From positions 1 through 61,968 of the forward strand of contig JAFWYB010000028.1 in assembly GCA_017517865.1 (NCBI GenBank): a DNA stretch of 61,968 nucleotides. Direction: 5' to 3'. Numbering within the stretch: position 1 is the first letter of the stretch; every line of letters begins with the position of its first letter. A model generated the notes under the pieces. The model saw nothing but the letters and a program-made list of their open reading frames with translations. It ran no database searches and was not told the origin of the DNA. The DNA is from Clostridia bacterium. GTDB taxonomy: Bacteria > Bacillota > Clostridia > Oscillospirales > Acutalibacteraceae. Shown one piece after another: positions 7,032-15,940 of this stretch. Made by a program: the position numbers and the translations under genes.

Positions 7032-7790
7032 TTATTCGTATCTTTTTTTCATTTTGCCCACAACGTCGGGGAGATTTGTTATGATGCCGTCAGCACCCCA
7101 TTTAATCATATTGTCTATGATCTCGGGAAGGTCAACGGTCCAGGGGTTAACCTTGATACCTGCTTCGTGAGCCTTCTTTATATACTTTTTATTAACAAAG
7201 ATAAAATGTGGATGAACAGCTTCACAGCCGAGAGATTTAACGTAAGAAAAGATTCTCCATGCAACAAATGGTGTTGTGGGACTGTTGGGACCGTAAAGAA
7301 AGCCGGTCCGGCAGTTTTTGTCAATCTGCTTTGCCTCTTTAAGAATATCAGGGCTGAAGGATGATATGAGAAGCTTATCGAAAAGACCGTGCTCCTTAAC
7401 GGCCTTGATGGTTTCTCTTACAATGGCGGTTTCCTTCTGCTTAGGCGGCTTGATTTCAATGTTAAGAATCTCAATATCTGTTTTTTCTATAAGAGAAAGG
7501 AACTCGTCGATAGTGGGGATTTTTGTTTCCTTGAATTCCTTGCTGAAATATGAGCCGAAGTCGTGGCTTTTAAGCTGCTCAAGGGTCATATCTGAAATTT
7601 TGCCTTCACCGTCAGATGTTTCGTCAATAGTGTAGTTGTGACAGATAACAACGTGACCGTCTTTGGTAATATGAAGGTCTGTTTCAAAGCCGTCAGTGCC
7701 AATTTCAAGGGCTGCTTCAAAAGCGGGGAGTGTATTTTGCGGGGCGTATTTATTAGCACCTCTGTGGCTGATTATAAGTGGAGCAGACAT
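7032..7790 (-). CDS. Glycerophosphodiester phosphodiesterase
   Basis: 252 residues, normal for the family. It hydrolyses glycerophosphodiesters to sn-glycerol-3-phosphate and an alcohol. Family motifs are clear: HRGANKYAPQNT near the N-terminus (catalytic His, and Arg-Gly for phosphate), ETDLHITKDG (metal Glu/Asp) and CHN (second His), with IEIKPPK and the late HPHF and WTVD segments. No signal peptide, so it acts in the cytosol. Start ATG follows AAGGTG. It has its own consensus promoter and stands alone. Confidence 0.93.
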   Translation of the reverse strand: MSAPLIISHRGANKYAPQNTLPAFEAALEIGTDGFETDLHITKDGHVVICHNYTIDETSDGEGKISDMTLEQLKSHDFGSYFSKEFKETKIPTIDEFLSLIEKTDIEILNIEIKPPKQKETAIVRETIKAVKEHGLFDKLLISSFSPDILKEAKQIDKNCRTGFLYGPNSPTTPFVAWRIFSYVKSLGCEAVHPHFIFVNKKYIKKAHEAGIKVNPWTVDLPEIIDNMIKWGADGIITNLPDVVGKMKKRYE

Positions 7791-7831
7791 TTGTAATTCA
7801 CCTTCCGTAATATTTTTAATGTATAAAAAAT

Positions 7832-7860
7832 ATTATATCATCCGTCAGAATAAAAATCAA
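7832..7860 (-). promoter_or_regulatory. Promoter of the GDPD gene
   Basis: Minus strand TTGATT, 17 nt, TATAAT, about 40 nt upstream of the start. Confidence 0.7.
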
Positions 7861-7964
7861 TAGTTGAGGAGCGTTCACAATAATTTAATATTAACAAATT
7901 GAAAAGCATCAATCGACAGTCACCTGTGCTAAAAAATCATCGTAAAAATCTGTAATATTGTACA

Positions 7965-7993
7965 TTGTTTTTTGTTGTCATTTTTGGTAAAAT
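7965..7993 (+). promoter_or_regulatory. Possible promoter of the transporter/LRR pair
   Basis: TTGTTT, 17 nt, TAAAAT, 30 nt before the TTG start. The -35 is imperfect. Confidence 0.45.
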
Positions 7994-8023
7994 ATTATAA
8001 ATATTTTTAAGGAGATGAATATT

Positions 8024-9775
8024 TTGGCTAATTTAGACAAGGTGAAAGCCTTAGCCACTGAAATCAAAACTCATTGGCACACACCTGCTGAAGGCAAATA
8101 TGTTCCCTACAAGGAATATAAGGACGTCTTTTTTGCAGTAGGCAGTAACTATGCAGGTGCAAAGACACTGGAGTATATAGGATTTGCCTCCGCTTGCTTC
8201 CTTATTATGCACCACTATCACATTCCGTACTTAACATTCTCCGTTATAGGTATTCTTAATATGCCTCTCGGTTACATCACAGCTCTTATGTGGTGGATTG
8301 TTTGTGATAACCTCGGATTTATCCCGAAGCGCACTGAAAGAAAATTCTACGGTGTTTACGTCGGTATGATGCTGTTCGGTATATCTACTCTCATATTCGA
8401 CTACTCCCTTCTGTTCAATCAGGACGGCGGCTTGATAAAGCTTCTCAACGGTCTTGAGGGTATGAATGCAACGGCTTGCTTCAAAACCTTCGGTACTCAT
8501 TTCCTGTATTCGGGCTGGGTTGGCGCAAGAAATATCTTCTGGCGTAAAAAGCTTCTTCCCAAGTACGGCAGATATAAGTATTCACTTTACTGCGACGTTA
8601 TTCCCAAGTGCGTAATGGTTGTACTTATCGGTTGGCTTCCCGTTTATAATATTGTTGATATGCCCACAAGAGTATGGGTTGCAAACCTTCTGTTTGCTGT
8701 TTACGGTGTGTTCGGCTTCGGTAACTGCCTTGAAGAGTGTACGAAGAGAATCAGTCCCAATCCCAAGGAAAGAATTTATGTACGTACATATCCCGTTAAG
8801 CTTTCACATTTCCTTCAGACAATTATGTTTGTTGTAATTTCTGCAGTTATAGGTGCTCTTCCCAATGAGTGGGCAAACATCAATGTATACAGATTTGTTA
8901 TCCCCATTTCCTTCATCTCACTTGCAGTAATTACAATGATATTTGCAGGCAAGACAAAGGAAAGAATTCCTCAGCCTCCCATCGAAGAGAAGCCTCAGAT
9001 CAAGTTCTGGGACGGTATGTTCGGTGTTCTGAGAAACAAATATCTTCTTATCAATACTGTTGTAGGACTTATAGATGCTCTCGGTAACGGTATGCTTCCT
9101 ATTGTTACTATCCTTTATTTCTATACCTTCCGACTGAGCGGTCTTCCTTACAGCCTTATCACAATTCTTATTTCCTTTGCAGGTACACCGCCTGATTTCT
9201 TCTCACCATATTTCCTCAAGAGATTCTCATACAAGCAGATTATGATTTTCTATCAGGTGACAAGAGCTCTCGGTAATGCTGCTATTGCTGCTGCAATGTG
9301 GTTCACAGGTGAAAACCTTATGCTCTGCGGTACAATCTGTATTGTTGTTCTCTTCCTTATGGAAATGACAAAGACTATTCCCACAACAGCAGGTCACGAT
9401 ATGGGCGTTAAGATTCACGACTATCAGATGTATCTTTCAGGCGAGCGTCTTGAAAACTTTGCCGGTCTCTTCGGCTGGTTTACAGGTCCCGTTACTTCAT
9501 TTGTCGGTATGATCATCCCCATTCTTCTTCTCAAGTGGGGCTTCAACAGTAACTGGGAAGTTCTCTTCCTTGACGATGTAAGAAAGAATATTATCGTAAT
9601 TCCCATTCTCGTTGACGTTATTGGCTTTACACTTATGACAATTCCCTACTTCTTCTGGGATTATGATGCCAAAAAGCAGAGTATGGTTATGGAAGTACTT
9701 AAACGCCGTGCCGAGGTAACCGAAAAGCAGGCTATCAAGGAAGGCAAAACAGTATCCGGCGGATTTGCAGGTTAA
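8024..9775 (+). CDS. Multi-spanning MFS/GPH-like transporter
   Basis: About 583 residues with roughly 11-12 hydrophobic helices. The C-terminal end (FWDYDAKKQ...VMEVLKRRAEV) resembles glycoside-pentoside-hexuronide:cation symporters of the major facilitator superfamily, which would suit sugar import next to a GH30 glycosidase. The central charged loop lies near residues 300-330. The substrate is not recognisable. I chose the TTG at 8024 because AAGGAG ends directly before the ATG at 8015 (no room) but is 9 nt from the TTG. It is followed after 13 bases by the LRR gene and probably co-expressed with it. Confidence 0.7.
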   Translation: MANLDKVKALATEIKTHWHTPAEGKYVPYKEYKDVFFAVGSNYAGAKTLEYIGFASACFLIMHHYHIPYLTFSVIGILNMPLGYITALMWWIVCDNLGFIPKRTERKFYGVYVGMMLFGISTLIFDYSLLFNQDGGLIKLLNGLEGMNATACFKTFGTHFLYSGWVGARNIFWRKKLLPKYGRYKYSLYCDVIPKCVMVVLIGWLPVYNIVDMPTRVWVANLLFAVYGVFGFGNCLEECTKRISPNPKERIYVRTYPVKLSHFLQTIMFVVISAVIGALPNEWANINVYRFVIPISFISLAVITMIFAGKTKERIPQPPIEEKPQIKFWDGMFGVLRNKYLLINTVVGLIDALGNGMLPIVTILYFYTFRLSGLPYSLITILISFAGTPPDFFSPYFLKRFSYKQIMIFYQVTRALGNAAIAAAMWFTGENLMLCGTICIVVLFLMEMTKTIPTTAGHDMGVKIHDYQMYLSGERLENFAGLFGWFTGPVTSFVGMIIPILLLKWGFNSNWEVLFLDDVRKNIIVIPILVDVIGFTLMTIPYFFWDYDAKKQSMVMEVLKRRAEVTEKQAIKEGKTVSGGFAG

Positions 9776-9788
9776 GGAGGGATGTATT

Positions 9789-11141
9789 ATGGCTAAAAAA
9801 GATAAGACAAAGACCAAGGTTTCTCAGCTTGACGTTGAGGTACATCTTGATATTCCTGATGATGAAATATGGACATATAAAATAGAAGGACTCGCTGAGC
9901 CTCATATCAATAAGCCCTTCAAAAAAGCAGCCTTAAAGAAGATAGCTCTTGTTATTACTATTATCGTTGCTGTTTCACTTTCAATGTTCTTCAGTATTTA
10001 CAGTGTTGTTCAGAGTACTGATACTGAATTTGAAGCAAACGGTAACGGCGGCTATACCATTACAAGATACAGCGATAAAGAAAAGGTGCCTCTCAGTGAG
10101 ATAGATATCAACTACACCTTTGAAATTAAAGACGGCAAGCAGGTTGATAACCTTGATCAGCCTATCACAAAAATCGGAGCGTTTGCTTTTAACGAAAGCC
10201 CTGTGAAGGTTGTAAAGATCGGTGCTAATGTTACAGAAATTGACGATAATGCATTCTATTCATGCTGGTCGCTTGAAAGAATCGAGGTTGACGAAAACAA
10301 TCCCAATTATTCAGATATTGACGGTGTTCTTTACAACAAGGATCAGACTGTTATTATTAACTATCCCTGCAATCACGACCAGTATCTTCGTGTGAAATAC
10401 GGTTATGATATCCCTGAAGAGGATAAAACCAATCCCGATGATTTTAAAGATAAAAACGAGAAGACTGAAGCTCAGAAAAAGAGGGACGCTGAAAATAAAA
10501 AGTACAGAGAGCCTTACAGAGTTGAAACTTCTGAAGAATATGCAGAGCGTCGCGGTGACGGCTTCACCCTTGAACAGTATGAAGTTGATATACAGACATA
10601 TGTTGTACCTTCAACTGTAGTTACTGTCAATGAGCTTGCATTTGCCTACACAAATCTTCGTGAAATTTATCTTCCCGAAGGACTTACAAATATAGAAACC
10701 TGCGGTTTCTTCAAGATTCATGAGCCCAATAATGAGTGGGGCAATACAGACTCTCTTAATAACATCTACACTTATAAAGCTGATTATACACCCGACGAAA
10801 GTGCAAGATATAATTCCAAGGCAGACCTTGAGGCAGAGCTCGGTGAAATTTACCCCTCTCTTCCCGAAGGCCTTACAACAATCGGCTCGGATGCATTCAG
10901 CTACAACAAGGAGCTCAGATATATCTATATTCCCGAAAGCGTAACAGAAATCGGTCACCACGCCTTCTATTGGGAATGCAGCGGTAACAACACAGAGCTT
11001 ATCTGTACTCCTTTATCAGAGGATGCCTTCAAGAACATTACCACCGGAGATCAGTGGAGACCTCAGTATGACAAGGTCCTTTTCAAGACCGGTGTAGGAA
11101 TCAAATACTCAGCTGAAAGAGTTGCGATGCCCGCTGAATAA
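9789..11141 (+). CDS. Membrane-anchored BspA-type leucine-rich repeat protein
   Basis: 450 residues. A short charged cytoplasmic N-terminus (MAKKDKTKTK), one membrane segment (about residues 47-70), then an extracellular part with LRR_5/BspA-like repeats. Each carries the pattern I-x-x-x-A-F-x-x-x-x-L-x-x-I-x-I/L-P, e.g. IGAFAFNESPVKVVKIG, IDDNAFYSCWSLERIEV and IGSDAFSYNKELRYIYIP. A Lys/Glu-rich insert sits near residues 210-260. BspA-like domains mediate adhesion or protein binding. Start ATG has AAGGAGGG upstream. It closely follows the transporter gene and ends at a strong terminator. Confidence 0.8.
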   Translation: MAKKDKTKTKVSQLDVEVHLDIPDDEIWTYKIEGLAEPHINKPFKKAALKKIALVITIIVAVSLSMFFSIYSVVQSTDTEFEANGNGGYTITRYSDKEKVPLSEIDINYTFEIKDGKQVDNLDQPITKIGAFAFNESPVKVVKIGANVTEIDDNAFYSCWSLERIEVDENNPNYSDIDGVLYNKDQTVIINYPCNHDQYLRVKYGYDIPEEDKTNPDDFKDKNEKTEAQKKRDAENKKYREPYRVETSEEYAERRGDGFTLEQYEVDIQTYVVPSTVVTVNELAFAYTNLREIYLPEGLTNIETCGFFKIHEPNNEWGNTDSLNNIYTYKADYTPDESARYNSKADLEAELGEIYPSLPEGLTTIGSDAFSYNKELRYIYIPESVTEIGHHAFYWECSGNNTELICTPLSEDAFKNITTGDQWRPQYDKVLFKTGVGIKYSAERVAMPAE

Positions 11142-11155
11142 CAAAAATATTTTAA

Positions 11156-11192
11156 ATCCGACAGTACATATGTGCTGTCGGATTGCTTTTTT
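11156..11192 (+). terminator. Terminator of the transporter/LRR operon
   Basis: Nine-bp stem ATCCGACAG/CTGTCGGAT, then GC and a run of six T residues. Confidence 0.9.
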
Positions 11193-11214
11193 ATCCCTTT
11201 TAGCAAAAAAACAG

Positions 11215-11244
11215 TTGACCTCTTGCTCGCTCTTATGTTAAAAT
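11215..11244 (+). promoter_or_regulatory. Promoter of the GH30/LysR unit
   Basis: TTGACC, 18 nt, TAAAAT; a TATAAT also occurs a few bases further on (about 11253). Confidence 0.55.
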
Positions 11245-11284
11245 AAATAATGTATAATAATCTCTCAGAAGGAGAATGATAAAA

Positions 11285-12814
11285 ATGTCAAGAGCAACCT
11301 ACCTTCAGAAAATCATACACCGTATGACCTGCTTTATCTTTGTGCTTGTAACAATAGCAGGCTGGTTCAATATCAAGGCAGATCACGTGTTTATGAAATT
11401 CAATACCCTTTCAAGGGAACAGGAAATCACCGGCTGGGGTACCTCCGCTGCATGGTGGGCTCAGATTGCAGGTGAAAGTGAAAATGCCGAAGAGCTTGCG
11501 AAGCTTCTCTATTCGGAAGAGGGTCTCGGCCTTAACATTTACCGCTACAATGTCGGCGGCGGTGAAAAGGATAATCCTGCAACAAGACTTCCCGGCAACG
11601 AGTGGAGAGCAACCGAAAGCTTTCTTGTTTATGATGAAGCAACGGGTGAATACAGCTATGACTGGTCAAAGGATGCTGCTGCTCAGAAAATGCTTGAGCT
11701 CAGTCTTGAACAGGGCTGCGTAGATACTGTTGTTCTTTTTGCCAACTCACCTCATTATACAATGACAGAGTCAGGCTCGGCTGCAGGCTCATATCAGGAT
11801 AACACCTGCAACCTTAAGGATGGATATGCCGATGATTTCGCAAAATATATGTGTGACGTTGCCGAATATTTTATCGGTAAGGGTGTACCCGTAAAATACA
11901 TAAGCCCCATCAACGAGCCTCAGTGGAGCTGGGGTGGCGGCTGGGTAGGTCAGGAAGGCTGTCACTACGAGCTCGAGGATATTATTGAGGTCGGTGAAGC
12001 CTTTGCCGCAGAAATCAAGGCGAGAGATCTTGACGTTAAGCTTTCACTTGCAGAAAGCGGATGTATAAGTGACGATACAATGAACTACATTGATGCTATT
12101 GCTGAAAACGAAGCAATTATGGATGTACTCGGCACCTATGCATATCATAGCTATTGGACAGACGACATAGCATATAAATATGCCTTCGGTAAGTATATGG
12201 AAAAGAACTATAAGAGCCTTGAGCTGGAAATGAGCGAATGGTGTGAGCTCCCCAACGAGCATAAGATTGACGAAATTGATGCGGCGATCATTATGGCACG
12301 TGAAATCAGTGAGGATGTTACACTTACAGGCGTAAACAGCTGGACCTCATGGGTTGCGGTAAACGACGGTCTTTACGATGCTGACAGTATGATAGGTGCA
12401 AACGGCGACTGCTCAGAGTATGTTATCGGTAAGCGTTATTATGCTATGGCACACTTTGCAAAGTTTGTACCCGCCGGAAGCCGTGCAGTAAACTTTGACA
12501 TCAGTGTTGCAGATATTTCTGCCGAAGAAGCCTGGTGGGATGACGTAGTTGACGAAAAGGCATACGACCATTACATTATAGAAAACAGAATGAATGTTTC
12601 AGCCTTCAGAACTCCCGAGGGCAATTACGTTGCAGTTATAGTAAATAACGGTGCAGAAAAGGAATTCACTTACGTTATGCCCGGCTACACAATGTCTGTT
12701 TATACAACGGATGCAGAACGTGACCTTGAGCTCACCGCTGACAAGTGGGCGGTAGGAAAGGTGCAGGTGCCCGAAAAGAGCCTTGTTACCGTTGTGTTTG
12801 AACCCGTAATCTGA
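11285..12814 (+). CDS. Glycoside hydrolase family 30 protein
   Basis: 509 residues. A basic N-terminus and a hydrophobic segment (about residues 12-32) look like a signal peptide or anchor, so the enzyme probably acts outside. The catalytic domain shows GH30 hallmarks: GWGTSAAWWA, the acid/base Glu in PINEPQWSWGGGW and the nucleophile Glu in LEMSEWC. A C-terminal beta-domain follows. GH30 enzymes cleave beta-linked glycans (xylan, beta-1,6-galactan, glucosylceramide); the subfamily cannot be fixed here. I chose ATG 11285 over 11276 because AAGGAG is correctly spaced only from the former. A LysR regulator follows 16 nt later. Confidence 0.85.
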   Translation: MSRATYLQKIIHRMTCFIFVLVTIAGWFNIKADHVFMKFNTLSREQEITGWGTSAAWWAQIAGESENAEELAKLLYSEEGLGLNIYRYNVGGGEKDNPATRLPGNEWRATESFLVYDEATGEYSYDWSKDAAAQKMLELSLEQGCVDTVVLFANSPHYTMTESGSAAGSYQDNTCNLKDGYADDFAKYMCDVAEYFIGKGVPVKYISPINEPQWSWGGGWVGQEGCHYELEDIIEVGEAFAAEIKARDLDVKLSLAESGCISDDTMNYIDAIAENEAIMDVLGTYAYHSYWTDDIAYKYAFGKYMEKNYKSLELEMSEWCELPNEHKIDEIDAAIIMAREISEDVTLTGVNSWTSWVAVNDGLYDADSMIGANGDCSEYVIGKRYYAMAHFAKFVPAGSRAVNFDISVADISAEEAWWDDVVDEKAYDHYIIENRMNVSAFRTPEGNYVAVIVNNGAEKEFTYVMPGYTMSVYTTDAERDLELTADKWAVGKVQVPEKSLVTVVFEPVI

Positions 12815-12830
12815 AAAGAAGGCGAATCGA

Positions 12831-13760
12831 ATGAATATACTGCATTTAAAATATGCAACTGAAATTGCGAAAACCAAGTCTATCAGCAAGGCTGCCGAAA
12901 GCCTTTATATGGGTCAGCCTAATCTGAGCCGGGCTATTAAGGAGCTTGAAGAGCATATAGGCATAACCATTTTCAAGCGTACCTCAAAGGGCATTACCGT
13001 AACGGACGACGGTGAAGAGTTTTTGCGCTATGCCCGCAGAATTATTGCTCAGGTTGAGCAGGTAGAGGACATTTACATAAACGGCAAAAGAAAGGTGCAG
13101 CAGTTTTCTGCAAGCGTACCCAGAGCAAGCTATATTGCCGAAGCATTTACCGAGTTTTCAAAATCAATCAGCACAAACGCTCCGGCTGAGCTTTTCTATA
13201 AGGAAACCAACTCCAACAAAACCCTTATAAATGTTCTGCACGAAGATTACAACATAGGCATTGTCAGATACAAGTCAACCTTTGATGAGCATTACAAAAT
13301 TATGTTCAGAGATAAAAAGCTTGTAAGTGAAACGATTACAGAGTTCTCATACGTGCTTGTAACCTCTGAAAACAGTCCTCTTGCAAGAATGGACAACATA
13401 ACCTCCGATGATCTTGCTGAGTTTATCGAGGTCTGCCACGCTGACCCTTATGTGCCCTCAATGCCCCTTATTGATGTAAAAAAGGCGGAGCTTTCCGAGG
13501 CAGTAGACAAGAGAATATACCTTTTTGAAAGAGCGAGTCAGATGGAGGTGCTCAGCCGAGTGCCCAACACCTTTATGTGGGTTTCACAAATTCCGGAAGA
13601 AACAATGAAAAAGTACGGCCTTGTTGAAATCAAGATTTCAGAAAGTGACAAGGTATATAAGGATGTTCTGATTTATAAACAGGGCTACAAGCTCACAGAG
13701 CTTGACAACAGATTTATTTCAGAGGTCAAAAAATCAAAAGAAAGATATATCGGAATTTAA
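12831..13760 (+). CDS. LysR-family transcriptional regulator
   Basis: 309 residues. N-terminal winged helix-turn-helix (MNILHLKYATEIAKTKSISKAAESL, read as two blocks; GQPNLSRAIKELEEHIG recognition region), then a long linker helix and a periplasmic-binding-like effector domain (about residues 90-300). LysR proteins bind DNA as tetramers and respond to a small ligand. It lies 16 nt after the GH30 gene, same strand, so it is likely co-transcribed with it. That is unusual for LysR genes, which are often divergent from their targets, so the true target may be elsewhere. The effector is unknown. Confidence 0.9.
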   Translation: MNILHLKYATEIAKTKSISKAAESLYMGQPNLSRAIKELEEHIGITIFKRTSKGITVTDDGEEFLRYARRIIAQVEQVEDIYINGKRKVQQFSASVPRASYIAEAFTEFSKSISTNAPAELFYKETNSNKTLINVLHEDYNIGIVRYKSTFDEHYKIMFRDKKLVSETITEFSYVLVTSENSPLARMDNITSDDLAEFIEVCHADPYVPSMPLIDVKKAELSEAVDKRIYLFERASQMEVLSRVPNTFMWVSQIPEETMKKYGLVEIKISESDKVYKDVLIYKQGYKLTELDNRFISEVKKSKERYIGI

Positions 13761-13768
13761 TAAAGATA

Positions 13769-13810
13769 AGCAGTACGGAAACGTTAACACTCCGTACTGC
13801 TTTTTGTTTT
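13769..13810. terminator. Bidirectional terminator
   Basis: Eleven-bp stem (13769-13779 with 13791-13801, AGCAGTACGGA) followed by TTTTG; it separates the LysR gene from the convergent aminopeptidase gene. Confidence 0.85.
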
Positions 13811-13811
13811 A

Positions 13812-15053
13812 TCAGAAGGCCCAGCCTCCGTCAATGAATATCGGGAAATTTTCACCGTTTTCCTTAATGCCCGTTATGCTCAGATCGTTTGTTCCTATCA
13901 TAAAATCAACGTGAATCGAAGAATCGTTGACTCCCATACCGTGAAGCTCCTTTTTACTGTAACGGAAGTAGTCGGTTACGGTGTTTGTGAAGCCCTCACC
14001 CAGAGCAAGGTGGCAGGCGGCGTTTTCATCGAAAAGTGTTTCATAAAACATAATTCCGCTTTGATTTATCGGTGAATCGTACGGGACAAAGGCACATTCA
14101 CCGAGCATTGATGCACCCTCATCCATAGAAATCATTTCGCGAAGAAGCTTTTCGTTTTTCTCGGCACTGCAGTCAACAGCCTTGCCGTCTCTGAAGGTAA
14201 TGGAAAAGCCGTCGATTATCTCACCGCGGTAGGAGAGGGGCATAGATGAATAAACGATGCCCTCGGCCTTGCCTGCAAAGGGAGTGGTAAAAATTTCTTC
14301 TGTGGGTATATTCGGGTTAAAATATTCTCCGCTGAGCGTGTGTTCTCCGCCGCCCAGGAAGTTGCCGTTTTTCATAAGACCGACCGTAAGGTCAGTGCCG
14401 TTTGATGCTTTGTAGTGAAGAGCGGTTAGGCCTGCCTCGTTGAGTATTTTACAACGCTTTTTGAAGCTCTCGCTATGCTTGTTCCACTCCTCAATGGGAT
14501 CAAGCCGGTTGCCTTCTTTATCAATTACTCTTGAGGTGTAAAGAATAGCACGCCAGAGCTTTTCAATAGCTGTACTTGTACGCTCTTCGGGATATACAGT
14601 CTTAGCCCATTCCTTGCCGGGTGCTGCGGCGATGCACCACTTATATTTGTTGTCCATCTCGTCGCGGTAGGGCTTTATAACCTTATAGCGTGACTGTATA
14701 GCCTGAGAATACTTACTTTGATTTATGCCCTTAAGACCGTTGGGATCCTCCGAAAGAATGTATATCATAACGGGGTTCTTTTCAAGTCTGTATTTGAGCA
14801 TAGCTTCTTCATAGCATTCAACTCTGCCAAGGGTTTCAGCCTTCATATGTCTTATGCCAAGCTTTTTTACAGGCTGATGGCTCCATTCAACAATTACACG
14901 TTCTGCACCGGCTTTATAGCATTCATCACAGAGCATTGTGATGAACTCAGGCTGGTCAAGAGCAGCCTGAATTATAACAGTATCCTTTTTCTTGACGGCA
15001 CCGCCTGTACGGGCTATGAGCCTTGCATAGTTTCTTAGTAGTGTTCTTTTCAT
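13812..15053 (-). CDS. Aminopeptidase, M29 family
   Basis: 413 residues, typical for M29 (thermophilic aminopeptidase T/AmpS) metallopeptidases, which remove N-terminal residues using two divalent metals. Family landmarks are the late metal-ligand blocks: GECAFVPYDSPI, FYETLFDENAACHLALGEG and NDSSIHVDFMIG, with conserved Glu, His and Asp. There is no signal peptide. ATG 15053 (AAGGTG upstream) is preferred to the in-frame GTG at 15062. The MBL-fold gene ends only 10 nt upstream, so the two are co-transcribed. Confidence 0.92.
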   Translation of the reverse strand: MKRTLLRNYARLIARTGGAVKKKDTVIIQAALDQPEFITMLCDECYKAGAERVIVEWSHQPVKKLGIRHMKAETLGRVECYEEAMLKYRLEKNPVMIYILSEDPNGLKGINQSKYSQAIQSRYKVIKPYRDEMDNKYKWCIAAAPGKEWAKTVYPEERTSTAIEKLWRAILYTSRVIDKEGNRLDPIEEWNKHSESFKKRCKILNEAGLTALHYKASNGTDLTVGLMKNGNFLGGGEHTLSGEYFNPNIPTEEIFTTPFAGKAEGIVYSSMPLSYRGEIIDGFSITFRDGKAVDCSAEKNEKLLREMISMDEGASMLGECAFVPYDSPINQSGIMFYETLFDENAACHLALGEGFTNTVTDYFRYSKKELHGMGVNDSSIHVDFMIGTNDLSITGIKENGENFPIFIDGGWAF

Positions 15054-15063
15054 TTGAATCACC

Positions 15064-15933
15064 TTATAAATTGAATTCTTTTCTTATTAGCTCAATCATT
15101 ATCGATGTGTTGAGCTCTGCTGCAGCTTTGGGGTAAGCTTTTTCAGTGAAGCTGCTGCGATAGGTTGAGATATATTCATCTATGATTTCTTTGTCAGACA
15201 TATCTCTTTTGAGTCTTTCTGCAATAAACCCGGCAGCTTTTACGGTTTCTCTTTTCATATTGGCAAGAAAATAAGCGGTTTTTTCCTCGTTGAGAAGTCC
15301 GTAATGAGGGGCGAGAATATTATTGATTATGAGCTTTTCAACTCTTTCAATGGATTTAACGGCATCACCGTATCCCACAAGAATCGAGGGTATAATTGTT
15401 TCTTCACCGTTATAAACGCCGAGAGTTTCGCACGAAAGCAGAAGCTTTCTTTCCTCACAGTAAAAAGCAACAGAGCATCTTGTGTGGCCGGGGAGGTTCA
15501 ACACTCTGAAAGACATATTACCGCACTTGATTGTATCGTTGTCGCTGACGGTGATGTCTGCTCTGAGTCTGTCTGCTTTGAATTCATAATCTGTCACACC
15601 GTAGGCAGAAGCGACTTTACTGTCAAGCTCTCTCATAACGGCCTGAGCACCTGCACGGGGGAATACCTTTGCTGCATATTCGCCTGCAACAATTTTGGCC
15701 TCGGGAAATCTTTCTGAAATATAGGCACTGCCCAGAGCGTGGTCATAGTGTGAATGGGTCAGAAAAATAAAATCAAGCTTTCTTTCACCCAGTATTCTTT
15801 TTATGTTGTCTGCTATATTATATCCGCTGAAGCCGAAGCCGGTATCGTAAAGTATTGCAGTATTTCCGTCATCAATAAGAAAAGCGGAATCTCCGGGGCA
15901 AAAGCGTACATCGTATATTTGAAGTTCTGTCAT
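15064..15933 (-). CDS. MBL-fold metallo-hydrolase
   Basis: 289 residues with the metallo-beta-lactamase fold: THSHYDHALG (HxHxDH metal site, about residues 59-64), LPGHTRCS (third His) and LAPHYG (last His). Such proteins hydrolyse thioesters, lactones or phosphoesters; the C-terminal helical segment gives no substrate clue. It sits 7 nt after the esterase gene and 10 nt before the M29 aminopeptidase gene, all minus strand, suggesting a three-gene unit. Confidence 0.88.
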   Translation of the reverse strand: MTELQIYDVRFCPGDSAFLIDDGNTAILYDTGFGFSGYNIADNIKRILGERKLDFIFLTHSHYDHALGSAYISERFPEAKIVAGEYAAKVFPRAGAQAVMRELDSKVASAYGVTDYEFKADRLRADITVSDNDTIKCGNMSFRVLNLPGHTRCSVAFYCEERKLLLSCETLGVYNGEETIIPSILVGYGDAVKSIERVEKLIINNILAPHYGLLNEEKTAYFLANMKRETVKAAGFIAERLKRDMSDKEIIDEYISTYRSSFTEKAYPKAAAELNTSIMIELIRKEFNL

Positions 15934-15940
15934 CGTATGC

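Noticed and set aside
15304-15717. Plus-strand open frame opposite the MBL-fold gene
   Set aside because: Shadow of a strongly conserved minus-strand enzyme; no ribosome site.
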